Positions 27,379 through 35,539 of a stretch of 64,000 nucleotides of DNA are shown here, one piece after another. The notes under the pieces are model-generated. The model saw only the letters and a program-made list of their open reading frames with translations, made no database searches and had not been told where the DNA came from. The position numbers and the translations under genes were made by a program. How positions within the stretch are numbered: the stretch's first letter is position 1; the number at the start of each line of letters is the position of its first letter. Where the stretch lies: the NCBI RefSeq assembly GCF_000174415.1, contig NZ_ACJM01000006.1, forward strand, positions 1 to 64,000. The letters are read 5' to 3'. Source of the DNA: Dethiobacter alkaliphilus AHT 1 (GTDB taxonomy: Bacteria; Bacillota; Dethiobacteria; Dethiobacterales; Dethiobacteraceae).

Positions 27379-29496
27379 CTAGTCCGTATCTCCAGTTTCA
27401 CCGGGAGCTGCAAACTCCACATCAATAACGCTGTTGCGGGGAACATGGCTTTCGGCGGCGGGCTGTTGACCCACAGCCACCCCTGAGCCGCTACCGTTCA
27501 TGCGCAAGCCCAGCCAGCCCAGAATCTCCCCTGCTTCCCGCATAGTTTTCCCAGTTAAATCAGGAACGATAACTTCCTCATCTCCCACGTCCTGCCCACC
27601 CAGATAGGCAAGCACCTGGGTCTGCAGCGGAACCTGAGCGCCCGCCTTAGGCGTCTGGTTTAGAATTTCATTGCCGCTACCGATAAAACGCATCATTAGC
27701 CCGGAAGTATCAATTACTTCGCTGGCCTGTTCCACCGACAGTCCGGTAAGATTGGGAACCTCCACCACCTGAGGCGGTTCATGCTCCGGCATCTCGGTGG
27801 GCGGAATATTCAAGTATTTAAGCATCCTCTCCGCCATCCGCTTAAACAGCGGGGCCGAAACCTGGGAACCCCACTGAGGCACTCCCTGGGGATTATCCAC
27901 GGCAATGTAGAGGAGAATTTGCGGATCTTCGGCGGGAACAAAGCCGATAAATGACAAAATATACTCACCGGAGATATATACACCGCCGGGACCCACTTTC
28001 TGTGCCGTACCGGTTTTTCCGCCGATACGGTAGCCCTCCACATGGGCATTCATCCCGCTACCCTCGGTAACAACCAACTCCATTATGCGCCGCACTTCCT
28101 GCGATGTTTCTTCAGACACAACACGGCGCACAACCTGCGGCTCGGTTTTTCTCACCACATTCCCTTCGCTGTCGCGGATTTCATCCACCACGTAAGGGGT
28201 CATCAAATAACCGCCGTTTATCATGGCCGCCACCGCCATCAGCTGTTGGATGGGCGTTACGGATACACCCTGCCCAAAGGAGGTGGTGGCCGCTTCCACC
28301 GGGCCAAACTGCTCGGGAGTAAACATAATTCCCAGGCCCTCGCCCATCACATCAATACCGGTGCGCCGGCCAAAACCAAATGCTTCCAGGTAATGCATAT
28401 GTTTCTCGGAGCCTATCCGCTGGCCCAAAGTAATGAAACCGGGGTTGCAGGAACCTAACACCACCTCGGTAAAATTGATGGCGCCATGACCGCCGCGGCT
28501 GCGGGTCCAGCAGCCAATGGTGCTGCCGGCCACCTGCATGGAGCCGCTGCAGAAGAAACCCTCTTCCGCATGGAATTCACCCTCTTCAATGGCGGCAGCC
28601 AGGGTAACCAGCTTAAAGGTGGAGCCGGGTTCAATGGAACTGGAAACAGGTGTTAACTGCCATTGTTCCGGCGGGTAATCTGCATAATTATTGGGGTCGA
28701 AATCGGGCTTGCCGGCAATGCCCAGAATCCCACCCGTATTAGGATCAACCGCTACCGCTATAATCTCTTCAGGCTCCCAGTCCAGCATGGCCCGCTCCAT
28801 TTCCTGTTCCATGATAAACTGGATATTCTGGTCCACGGTTAAAATCAAATCATGGCCGTCTATGGGCGGATTAAAGGTTTGCACGCCCTGGGGTATCTGG
28901 CGGCCCAGGCCGTCGGTCTGAAACTCGGCCCGGCCGTCCCGGCCCTTAAGCTCCTCTTCATAGCGGTACTCCAAACCACTTAATCCTTCATCAATGCCGG
29001 AAAAACCCAAAAGCTGCGAGGCCAGCCTTTCATGGGGATAGTAGCGCTTAGGCTCCAGCGAAAAGCGAATGCCCCGTATTTCCAGCTTGCGTATCTCCAA
29101 CACATCTTCTTCATCCATTTTTCTTTTCAGATAAACCGATGAGCTCTGCCGCTGCAGACGCTCCAGCACCGCTTCTTCCTCCATGTCCAGTACCGGCGCC
29201 AGCTTCCGGGCCGCTTCTTCCTTATCCTCAATTTGGGCCGGATAAGCAAGAATAGACACCGAGCTGGCACTCCCCGCCAAAAGCTGCTCATTTCGGTCGA
29301 GAATATCGCCTCTCGGTGCCCTGACAGGATCACCCCGCGTCCACTGATCCCATGCTTTTGCCTGAAGCTCGCCTGCCACCACAATCTGCAGCCAGAACAG
29401 CCGCAGCAAAAGGGCCACAATGGCCAGCACCATACAAAAGAAAAGGAAGATTAGTCTTTTTTTCACAGTGACATTAGATACGGTATTCCTGCGCAA
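27379..29496 (-). CDS. spoVD: Penicillin-binding transpeptidase with two PASTA domains (SpoVD/PBP2-type)
   Basis: A class B PBP of about 705 residues: one N-terminal membrane segment, PBP dimer domain, transpeptidase domain with SxxK (EPGSTFK), SCN and KTG (GGKTGTAQ), then two PASTA domains (EVPNLTGLSVEQASEV and IVPDLTGKTMREAGEI). Start is read at a TTG at 29496, seven bases after GGGAGG. In Clostridia with one copy in dcw, this protein serves vegetative division as well as, or instead of, the spore-cortex role of B. subtilis SpoVD, so the symbol is positional. Confidence 0.88.
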   Translation of the reverse strand: MRRNTVSNVTVKKRLIFLFFCMVLAIVALLLRLFWLQIVVAGELQAKAWDQWTRGDPVRAPRGDILDRNEQLLAGSASSVSILAYPAQIEDKEEAARKLAPVLDMEEEAVLERLQRQSSSVYLKRKMDEEDVLEIRKLEIRGIRFSLEPKRYYPHERLASQLLGFSGIDEGLSGLEYRYEEELKGRDGRAEFQTDGLGRQIPQGVQTFNPPIDGHDLILTVDQNIQFIMEQEMERAMLDWEPEEIIAVAVDPNTGGILGIAGKPDFDPNNYADYPPEQWQLTPVSSSIEPGSTFKLVTLAAAIEEGEFHAEEGFFCSGSMQVAGSTIGCWTRSRGGHGAINFTEVVLGSCNPGFITLGQRIGSEKHMHYLEAFGFGRRTGIDVMGEGLGIMFTPEQFGPVEAATTSFGQGVSVTPIQQLMAVAAMINGGYLMTPYVVDEIRDSEGNVVRKTEPQVVRRVVSEETSQEVRRIMELVVTEGSGMNAHVEGYRIGGKTGTAQKVGPGGVYISGEYILSFIGFVPAEDPQILLYIAVDNPQGVPQWGSQVSAPLFKRMAERMLKYLNIPPTEMPEHEPPQVVEVPNLTGLSVEQASEVIDTSGLMMRFIGSGNEILNQTPKAGAQVPLQTQVLAYLGGQDVGDEEVIVPDLTGKTMREAGEILGWLGLRMNGSGSGVAVGQQPAAESHVPRNSVIDVEFAAPGETGDTD

Positions 29497-29550
29497 AAGA
29501 TAACCTCCCACACTGATGTCGCTATTTTATGTAGTCAAACATTATGTATA

Positions 29551-29931
29551 CTAGTTTCCGGAAGCACCTGCCGTAAGATATACGAACTGGTCCTCACCGG
29601 GATACTGCAACCCGATTTCCAAAGCAGCCTGCTCCAGGCGCTGCGGCGACCGCAATGAAGCTATCTCTAATTGTAAATGCTTGTTTTCATCCTGTAAAGC
29701 AGCCAATTCCTGCTTTCTGGCACTTATTTGGTGATTTACGTCAACTACGTAGGCAAAATGAGCTACAAGGACGATTGCCGTCATAGCACACAACAACACA
29801 GCCCCCATCAAAGTAAGTTTGCGGGCAGCCAAACGCCGGTTGGTCATTTTTTTGTTGGCCACCTTTTGCCTGGCACGCTGTTGGTCGTAAAAAGATTGTT
29901 GCGGAACTCTTTTTTTTGCTACTAACAACAC
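29551..29931 (-). CDS. ftsL: Cell division protein FtsL
   Basis: A 126-residue bitopic protein: basic cytoplasmic part (about 40 residues), one membrane segment (LMGAVLLCAMTAIVLVAHFA) and a periplasmic coiled coil (QISARKQELAALQDENKHLQ). It shares one base with rsmH. It would partner with DivIC/FtsB and FtsQ. The family is poorly conserved, so position and topology carry the call. Confidence 0.88.
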   Translation of the reverse strand: MLLVAKKRVPQQSFYDQQRARQKVANKKMTNRRLAARKLTLMGAVLLCAMTAIVLVAHFAYVVDVNHQISARKQELAALQDENKHLQLEIASLRSPQRLEQAALEIGLQYPGEDQFVYLTAGASGN

Positions 29932-30893
29932 TATTCACCCTCTCTCCCATTTAGAACTTTAATCACCGCCCGCAGTTTTGCGCTGCGCGCCCGCGGATTT
30001 CTCTCCAGCTCGTCCTCTTTAGCCTGAACAGGCTTTCCTGTCAGAATTTTCACATGTGCCTGATTGCCGCAAGCACATTGAGGCAACCCCGGGGGGCACT
30101 GACAACCCGCCGCCCTGTGCTGAAAGATTTTTTTCACCATGCGGTCCTCCAGAGAGTGGAACGTAATTACCGCCAACCGCCCACCTGTCTTCAGACAGTC
30201 TATACCGTCGTTTACCGCGCGCTCCAAAACACCCAATTCATCGTTTACCGCAATGCGCAGGGCCTGAAACGTGCGGCGGGCCGGATGGGGACCTCTGCGT
30301 CGGGCCCTGGCGGGGATGGCCGCTTTAATTACATCCACCAACTGTCCCGTGGTTTCAATGGGGCCATGGTTTTTTCTTCTGGCAACCATAAACTCCGCAA
30401 TGCGCCGCGCCCATAATTCCTCTCCGTAATCACGCAGAATCCTGGTCAACTCCTCCGCATCCAGTTCATTGACCAACTGCGCCGCCGTCACGCCTTTATC
30501 CCGGTTCATACGCATATCCAGCGGCGCCTCTGTATTAAAGGAGAATCCTCTCTCCCCTTCATCCAACTGATGGCTTGACACTCCGATGTCAAGGAGTATG
30601 CCGTCCACTTTCTGCACCCCTTCAGACTCCAGCACATCCTGTAGATTGGCAAAATTATTATGTACAAACGTTACATGCTCCCGCCATGGCGCCAGAGTTT
30701 CCTTAGCCGCCGCCAAAGCGTTCTTGTCCTGATCAATGGCAATCAGCCGGCCGTGGGGCGTAATTTTTTCCAGAATAGCCCTGCTGTGGCCGCCGCCACC
30801 CACCGTTCCATCCACGAAAACTTCACCCGGCCGGGGGGCCAGCGCAGACAAAGTTTCCTGCAGAAGAACCGGTTCATGGGAAAATTGCATCAT
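29931..30893 (-). CDS. rsmH: 16S rRNA (cytosine-1402-N4) methyltransferase
   Basis: A 320-residue SAM methyltransferase. The SAM loop FVDGTVGGGGHS, ILLDIGVSSHQLD and the C-terminal ITFHSLEDRMVK are signatures. It modifies C1402 in the ribosomal P site. It is second in the dcw cluster, after mraZ. Confidence 0.97.
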   Translation of the reverse strand: MMQFSHEPVLLQETLSALAPRPGEVFVDGTVGGGGHSRAILEKITPHGRLIAIDQDKNALAAAKETLAPWREHVTFVHNNFANLQDVLESEGVQKVDGILLDIGVSSHQLDEGERGFSFNTEAPLDMRMNRDKGVTAAQLVNELDAEELTRILRDYGEELWARRIAEFMVARRKNHGPIETTGQLVDVIKAAIPARARRRGPHPARRTFQALRIAVNDELGVLERAVNDGIDCLKTGGRLAVITFHSLEDRMVKKIFQHRAAGCQCPPGLPQCACGNQAHVKILTGKPVQAKEDELERNPRARSAKLRAVIKVLNGREGE

Positions 30894-30939
30894 TACACAT
30901 CCTTCAAATAAGTGTTATTTGCTATTATTCCCAACCTGC

Positions 30940-31371
30940 TTACAACTCTATATCTTCAATTTTTTCAGCGATGTTTTCAAAGGAAAGGCCGGTTTCTTCA
31001 CTGTATGAATCCCAAACTTCCTGGCTCCAGATTTCAACCCGGTTGGAAACGCCGATTACCACCGCATCTTTTAATAGCTTGGCATGATCCCGCAGGTTGT
31101 TTGGAACCAGCACCCTACCCTGCTTGTCCAGCTCGCACTCAGCGGCGCCGGAAAAGAAGAACCGCATAAAAGCCCGGGCATCTGAACGGGTAAAGGGCAG
31201 TGCCTTTAATTTTTTCTCCAGGATGGTCCACTCTTCCATGGGATAAACAAAGAGGCAGTTATCAAGCCCACGGGTCACAACAAACCGCTCACCCAGCGCT
31301 TCACGGAACTTGGCCGGCATTATAAGCCGCCCCTTTCCATCCACCGAATGTTGGTATTCACCCATGAACAT
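30940..31371 (-). CDS. mraZ: Transcriptional regulator MraZ
   Basis: A 143-residue protein with two AbrB-like half-barrels, each showing its core motif: [13 protein letters not shown] and [13 protein letters not shown]. MraZ binds repeats ahead of its own gene and tunes dcw expression. I start at MFMGEYQH (ATG at 31371); MGEYQH at 31365 is equally possible, while 31386 lies inside the ribosome-binding region. Confidence 0.95.
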   Translation of the reverse strand: MFMGEYQHSVDGKGRLIMPAKFREALGERFVVTRGLDNCLFVYPMEEWTILEKKLKALPFTRSDARAFMRFFFSGAAECELDKQGRVLVPNNLRDHAKLLKDAVVIGVSNRVEIWSQEVWDSYSEETGLSFENIAEKIEDIEL

Positions 31372-31382
31372 GACATCACCCC

Positions 31383-31409
31383 CCACTTCCCACCACTTTG
31401 AACCACTTT
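31383..31409 (-). promoter_or_regulatory. MraZ operator: three direct repeats
   Basis: On the minus strand AAAGTGG, AAAGTGG and GAAGTGG repeat with exact 10-bp spacing just ahead of mraZ. This matches the AAAGTG-type repeats known as MraZ targets in Mollicutes and Firmicutes. Further upstream a SigH-like pair (GAAGGAATA, 11 bp, GCAGAATTG) could drive the cluster; this second part is weaker. Confidence 0.75.
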
Positions 31410-31479
31410 TGGTACAATTCTGCGCATTTTTCTATATTCCTTCCTATCGACAAAAAAAATTACACAATTATTACAGAAA

Positions 31480-31586
31480 GTGGGACACGGGGACCCTCTG
31501 CGAGGACGGACCATAAATTGCATTACTGCAAAAAAAGGTCCGTCCCCAAATTGCACTGCAAAAAAAGGTCCGTCCCCAAATTGCAC
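31480..31586. repeat. REP-related block with two exact 30-bp tandem repeats
   Basis: Starts with GTGGGACACGGGGACC and the 17-mer shared with the REP copy at 14235. Then a 30-bp unit (CTGCAAAAAAAGGTCCGTCC followed by CCAAATTGCA) occurs twice in tandem, 31526-31555 and 31556-31585, after the tail of a degenerate third copy. A related word is found in the hisS leader (38922-38945). It lies between mraZ and the zinc-ribbon gene. No unique spacers are present. Confidence 0.75.
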
Positions 31587-31618
31587 AAAAAAAAGACCCC
31601 ATCACGGGGTCTTCTTTT
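31587..31618 (-). terminator. Terminator of the small zinc-ribbon gene
   Basis: AAGACCCC-ATCAC-GGGGTCTT, with eight T residues on the minus strand, nine bases after the stop codon of the 59-residue gene. Confidence 0.85.
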
Positions 31619-31626
31619 TAAAAAAC

Positions 31627-31806
31627 TTATACAGTTGCTAATACCGGTTCTTTCTTCACTTCCAAATGTAGAGTCGTCATTAAATGGTCACCGCACTTCG
31701 GACACAAAACAGCACTCTCACCAACGGAATCGGGTTCAGGGTCACACATACCTTGCAGGCCACATCCCAGACAAAGGAACTCAATTTTACCATCAAGCAT
31801 CTCCAT
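31627..31806 (-). CDS. Small zinc-ribbon protein
   Basis: A 59-residue protein with start ATG at 31806 after AAGGAGG, its own terminator, and two Cys pairs: CLGCG at residues 12-16 and CPKCG at 35-39, a likely rubredoxin-knuckle zinc ribbon. The N-terminus reads MEMLDGKIEF and the tail LEVKKEPVLATV. It is a stand-alone unit between the dcw cluster and resA. I do not recognise a named family and cannot assign a role. Confidence 0.7.
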   Translation of the reverse strand: MEMLDGKIEFLCLGCGLQGMCDPEPDSVGESAVLCPKCGDHLMTTLHLEVKKEPVLATV

Positions 31807-31982
31807 GAGCCGCCTCCTTAACCGTTGTATTCTGTTATCCTACCATTCGACACACCTGTTAGACGTACCTATATTAAGTTATATTCTTTACCCGCCACAC
31901 TTTTCCTTGTGTACAAGGTAAAATTTTTCTTTATTTTTCTATATTTTTTGGCTTATAATTCCCTTCTACCTGCAGATTATTA

Positions 31983-32483
31983 CTAAAGCCACTCCTGCAC
32001 CAGGCTGCGCAGCTGATCTTCTTCCATTGCCCCCACCTGAACATGACGGACAACCCCGTCTCTGTCAATTAGCAATGATTTGGGAATAAACACCACTTCA
32101 TAGAGCTCACTTACTTCTCCGTCATCCTTTAGCACCGGAAAGGTGAAATTGTTTTCATCAATGTAGGACTTTGCCATGCCGGGGATGTCATTCACATTTA
32201 CCGCCAGAATAGTAAACCCTTCTTCGCCAAGTTCTTCATACACCCGCTGCATACGAGGCTTTTCTTCGCGGCAGGGCGGACAGGCTGCACTCCAGAAGTT
32301 TACCAGAACCACCTGCCCCCGCATATCCGTTAAAGAAATGGTTTCCTCCTCCATTAACACAGGCAGAGTAAAATCCGGTGCGGTCTTCCCTTCTGCCAGC
32401 CCTTCGGCCCGCAGCCGACTTAATACGGGTATGGAAACGCCCAACAAAACAATGGCCACAAAAACGAAAATATATTTTTTCAT
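31983..32483 (-). CDS. resA: Membrane-anchored thiol-disulfide oxidoreductase (ResA/TlpA-like)
   Basis: A 166-residue thioredoxin-fold protein with an N-terminal signal anchor (YIFVFVAIVLLGVSIPVL), the redox motif SAACPPCREEKP and the FVPKSLLID-type cis-proline region (VFIPKSLLID). It probably reduces thiols outside the membrane, such as apocytochrome c haem sites or sporulation targets. The ccdA-like gene 15 bases upstream would feed it electrons. The exact client cannot be told from the sequence. Confidence 0.85.
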   Translation of the reverse strand: MKKYIFVFVAIVLLGVSIPVLSRLRAEGLAEGKTAPDFTLPVLMEEETISLTDMRGQVVLVNFWSAACPPCREEKPRMQRVYEELGEEGFTILAVNVNDIPGMAKSYIDENNFTFPVLKDDGEVSELYEVVFIPKSLLIDRDGVVRHVQVGAMEEDQLRSLVQEWL

Positions 32484-32498
32484 AGCTCCTCCTTGATG

Positions 32499-33185
32499 TC
32501 AGTAGAGAATAATGGCAAAACGCGCCAGAATGCCGGTAAATACAGCGATGCCAAAGAGCACCAGGATAAAACCGAAAATTCGCTGTAGCTTAGGCAGATA
32601 CACGGCAAAGCGATCTACCCAGCGGCCCACCCGCTCCACCAGCAGGGCCGCCAGCAGAAAAGGCAGGGCCATACCCACTGAAAAAGCAATCAACAGCGAC
32701 ACGCCGGCACCGGTGGCGGCGGCATAAACCAAAATGGAGCCTAACACCGGACCGATACAGGGCGTCCAGCCGGCACCAAAGGCTACACCCATCAGCATGG
32801 CTGTGCCGGGCCCGGCGGTCTTAGGCATGTACTGCATTCTTTTCTCCCGCTGCAGCACAGACGGAGATAAAATGCCGGCCAGATGCAGCCCGAAAAGAAT
32901 TATCAGTACTCCCGCCACCCGCTGCAGAGTCACCTGGTGGGCGGCAAAAAAAGCGGCAAACCAGCTGGCCAAAAGGCCAAGGAAAATAAAGACCACACTA
33001 AAACCAACCACAAAGTTCAAACTGTTAACAAACGCCTTGTTTTTCTGGGGCTTTCCATCCTCATCCGTCATGGAGCCGGCCAGAAAACCCAGATAAATAG
33101 GCAGGAGCGGCAGCTGACAGGGCGAGAAAAAAGAAATAACCCCGGCAAAAAAGGCGATCATGAGAGACATGGTTCCCTGCTCCAT
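32499..33185 (-). CDS. ccdA: CcdA-type thiol/disulfide electron carrier
   Basis: A 228-residue polytopic protein with six membrane segments. The two redox cysteines lie in FFSPCQLPLLPIY and GWTPCIGPVLGS, the DsbD-beta/CcdA pattern. It would carry electrons from cytoplasmic thioredoxin to the ResA-like protein encoded immediately downstream. A second CcdA-like protein is encoded at 55051-55794. Confidence 0.88.
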   Translation of the reverse strand: MEQGTMSLMIAFFAGVISFFSPCQLPLLPIYLGFLAGSMTDEDGKPQKNKAFVNSLNFVVGFSVVFIFLGLLASWFAAFFAAHQVTLQRVAGVLIILFGLHLAGILSPSVLQREKRMQYMPKTAGPGTAMLMGVAFGAGWTPCIGPVLGSILVYAAATGAGVSLLIAFSVGMALPFLLAALLVERVGRWVDRFAVYLPKLQRIFGFILVLFGIAVFTGILARFAIILY

Positions 33186-33251
33186 CAGATACCTCCTCGG
33201 GGTATTTTGCGTCTATTCTATTATCCTCATTTTCACCACTTCTGTCAACCG

Positions 33252-34607
33252 TCAAAGATTTACGAGCTCGGGCAATAATCTGATGGCAATGGAAAAATAG
33301 ATTAAAAGCCCGGTAGCGTCTTTGATGGTGGTTACCAAAGGACCGGAGGCATAAGCAGGGTCAATCCCGAACTGACTAAACACCAGGGGAATCAGCGTGC
33401 CGATAATAGCTGCCACCGTCACCGTACCCGACATTGCTATACCCACAACCAAGCCCAACATAGGATCTCCCTGCCAGAAACTGGCGGCAACAGCCACCGT
33501 GCTTCCGCAAATGACACCCATCAAAACTCCGATTCTGATTTCCCGCATAAAATACCCCCACCGCTCTTCAACACTGATTTCCCCGGTTGCTACCCCGCGG
33601 ACAAAAACGGTGGAAGACTGGGTGGCAACGTTTCCCCCCATGTCCATAATAACTGGGATAAAAAAGACCAGCGCAGCTACGGCCTCCAGCGCTTCTTCAA
33701 ATACGGCAATCACACTACCTACAAATAAACCGCCGATAAGCGTAATAATCAGCCAGGGCAAGCGCCGCCCCAGGATACTGGGAACCGACGCCGAGACCAA
33801 ATCCACACTTTCCAGTTCCGCCGCACCAACGCGCCGGTACATGTCTTCTGTGGCCTCTTCTTCCAAAACGTCAAGAATATCGTCAACGGTGACAATACCC
33901 AGCAACCGCTGACGTTCGTCCACAACCGGTACGGCCAGCAGGTCATACTTGGAGACCAGGCGCGCCACTTCTTCCTGGTCCATATCCACCGGCACACTGA
34001 TTAGGCTTTTGCGCATAATTTCAGCAAGCTTGGTACCGTCTGCCGAGGCAATCAACTCCCGCAGCGATAATACACCGCTGACCTGCATTTCCTCGGTCAC
34101 CACATACACATAATAGACAGTTTCCGCTTCCGGGGCAATTTCCCGCAAACGGCGAATGGCTTCCTCCACCGTCATGTTTTCAGGAAAGGCTATGTATTCG
34201 GTGGTCATAATGCCGCCGGCGGTATCTTCGGGGTACTTCATCAATCCGCGCAGCTCTTCGGCATCTTCATCAATGAGAGTGAGAAGCTCCCTGGCTTCAT
34301 TTTCCGGCAGCTCAGACAAAAGGTCCGCTGCATCGTCGGAGGCCATCTCTTTTAATATAGCAGAAGCCCGTTTTTTGGTGAGCAGCTGAAACAGAACCAC
34401 CTGATCCAGCTCTTCCATTTCCTGAATAACCATGGCCGCTTCTTCATCGCTGAGCAAATCAAAAAGCTCCGCTTTCTGCTCATCGGTTAAGTCGTCCACG
34501 ATTTCCGCAAAGTCGCTGGGATGGAGATTCTGAAAAAACTCCTCCAGGTTGGTATCCCGCTCCTTGATCATCTTGATGATTTTTTGCAGTGATTTTTGGA
34601 TGGACAT
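33252..34607 (-). CDS. mgtE: Magnesium transporter MgtE
   Basis: A 451-residue protein: the N-terminal superhelical domain (LHPSDFAEIVDDL), two CBS domains that sense magnesium, a connecting helix, and five C-terminal membrane segments with GGNVATQSSTVFVRGVATG as the pore motif. No M-box riboswitch fits in the 20-base gap upstream; it follows the csoR-like gene and may share its promoter. Confidence 0.95.
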   Translation of the reverse strand: MSIQKSLQKIIKMIKERDTNLEEFFQNLHPSDFAEIVDDLTDEQKAELFDLLSDEEAAMVIQEMEELDQVVLFQLLTKKRASAILKEMASDDAADLLSELPENEARELLTLIDEDAEELRGLMKYPEDTAGGIMTTEYIAFPENMTVEEAIRRLREIAPEAETVYYVYVVTEEMQVSGVLSLRELIASADGTKLAEIMRKSLISVPVDMDQEEVARLVSKYDLLAVPVVDERQRLLGIVTVDDILDVLEEEATEDMYRRVGAAELESVDLVSASVPSILGRRLPWLIITLIGGLFVGSVIAVFEEALEAVAALVFFIPVIMDMGGNVATQSSTVFVRGVATGEISVEERWGYFMREIRIGVLMGVICGSTVAVAASFWQGDPMLGLVVGIAMSGTVTVAAIIGTLIPLVFSQFGIDPAYASGPLVTTIKDATGLLIYFSIAIRLLPELVNL

Positions 34608-34627
34608 TGGGGTACCTCCTTCAACTG

Positions 34628-34891
34628 CTAGCTAATATACTTAGAAAGCATTTTCATCACATCATCCACAAAATCCAGATCTTCCCCTTCAGCAATAGCC
34701 TTCTCCAGGCAGTCGCGGAAATGGGTTTCAAACATTACTGTGCCAACCCGGTTTACAGCAGCCTTTACCGCTGCAATCTGCATCATTACTTCCGCACAGG
34801 AATTCTCTTCTTCTATCATTTTGCGAATTCCCTTAATCTGCCCTTCAATGCGATTTAAGCGGTTAATTATATTCTGACGTTCTTCGTGCAA
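34628..34891 (-). CDS. csoR: CsoR/RcnR-family metal-sensing repressor
   Basis: An all-helical DUF156 protein of 87 residues from the TTG at 34891 (90 from a GTG at 34900). The RLNRIEGQIKGI helix is typical. Cys32, His57 and Cys61 (NSCAE, ETHFRDC) form the Cys-His-Cys triad of the copper(I)-sensing CsoR branch; CstR and FrmR lack this set. It lies directly upstream of mgtE, which is not a usual CsoR target, and no copper exporter is seen nearby. Sensing of another metal is possible. Confidence 0.85.
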   Translation of the reverse strand: MHEERQNIINRLNRIEGQIKGIRKMIEEENSCAEVMMQIAAVKAAVNRVGTVMFETHFRDCLEKAIAEGEDLDFVDDVMKMLSKYIS

Positions 34892-34924
34892 TCTAAACAC
34901 CTCTCAACAGTCATTTACCTTTCA

Positions 34925-34953
34925 ATTATACCGCTTAGGCTTTTTGAATACAA
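34925..34953 (-). promoter_or_regulatory. Promoter of csoR-mgtE
   Basis: TTGTAT (34953-34948), 17-bp spacer, TATAAT (34930-34925) on the minus strand. It stands 25-35 bases upstream of the csoR start codon and abuts the composite hairpin repeat. Confidence 0.65.
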
Positions 34954-35196
34954 CAAGAAAGGGCGCTCTAATTCAGTTCCTTTAAACGCGCCCTTTCAGT
35001 ACTGGCTACATATGCCGCTTCACATATGTGAAGCGTCTTTTTATTTTCCGGCCAGTGCAAGAAAGGCACGCACATTGGATTTCCACTGCGCGTGCCTTTC
35101 TCAATACCGATCTCCGCTGCAGCTTCGCTAACTGCGATGCGTTATTTTTTCAGACCGGTATAAAAAAGGCACTTATTCAGAGATAAGCGCCTTTTC
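34954..35196 (+). repeat. Composite hairpin repeat, copy 2 with a partial duplication
   Basis: A chain of hairpins on the plus strand: A1 (GAAAGGGCGC/GCGCCCTTTC, 34957-34997), B1 (GCTTCACATATGTGAAGC, 35017-35034) enclosed by ACTGGC/GCCAGT, A2 (GAAAGGCACGC/GCGTGCCTTTC, 35061-35100), B2 (GCTTCGC/GCGATGC, 35122-35140) enclosed by ATACCG/CGGTAT, and a last A-like stem (35164-35195). The part order and linker words match the copy at 5742-5870. No open frame explains it. Confidence 0.65.
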
Positions 35197-35218
35197 AGAG
35201 CTATTGCATATTTAGCTT

Positions 35219-35432
35219 TACAAAAATAATACCCCACCATGCCGTGAGCGACCCTCAGTTTTGAACTGCTCTCCCCACAGGTGGGTGTCCTCCTGCCTGC
35301 TTTACATGTCCTTGGATTTAAGGCATATGCGCCGCAAGCAGAGACCAGACTCCCTCTTCAAAAGTGTTAGCTCAAAACTTTATAGGGTAATACACAAACA
35401 TAGTAGGGCTCGTGTTTATTATTTGTTGTTTC
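35219..35432 (-). ncRNA. ssrS: Candidate 6S RNA
   Basis: A minus-strand transcript predicted from the promoter at 35467-35439 to a T-rich end near 35219, about 210 nt. Its mature ends can pair (UAUUACCC with GGGGUAUUA, one mismatch), and smaller paired arms line an elongated rod: CUGCUU/AAGCAG, CCUU/AAGG and CCCACC/GGUGGG. A long rod with an internal bulge and this length fits 6S RNA, the sigma-A holoenzyme decoy. In B. subtilis a 6S gene (bsrA) lies next to aspS, and aspS is the next conserved gene here. No covariance search was possible. Confidence 0.55.
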
Positions 35433-35438
35433 ACGAAC

Positions 35439-35467
35439 ATTATAGCAATTTTTTTCGACGTTAGCAA
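35439..35467 (-). promoter_or_regulatory. Promoter of the candidate 6S RNA
   Basis: TTGCTA (35467-35462), 17-bp spacer, TATAAT (35444-35439), minus strand, with no reading frame downstream before the csoR region. A strong promoter driving a non-coding stretch supports an RNA gene. Confidence 0.7.
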
Positions 35468-35539
35468 GCCAAGGTTATTCACATAAGCAGGCAATATACG
35501 CCATAAACTTAGAGTAAAACAGTAAAGGGGCGTGTATTA

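Noticed and set aside
31526-31585. CRISPR-like direct repeats
   Set aside because: The two 30-bp units touch each other with no spacers, and no cas genes are seen; they belong to the REP-like block.
31846-31852. Spo0A box upstream of the zinc-ribbon gene
   Set aside because: TTCGACA is present, but a 7-mer is expected several times in 64 kb by chance, and no promoter geometry supports it. The same holds for TGTCGAA at 39096.
34608-34627. M-box magnesium riboswitch before mgtE
   Set aside because: Only 20 bases separate mgtE from the csoR-like gene, far too few for the riboswitch, and none is visible upstream of csoR.
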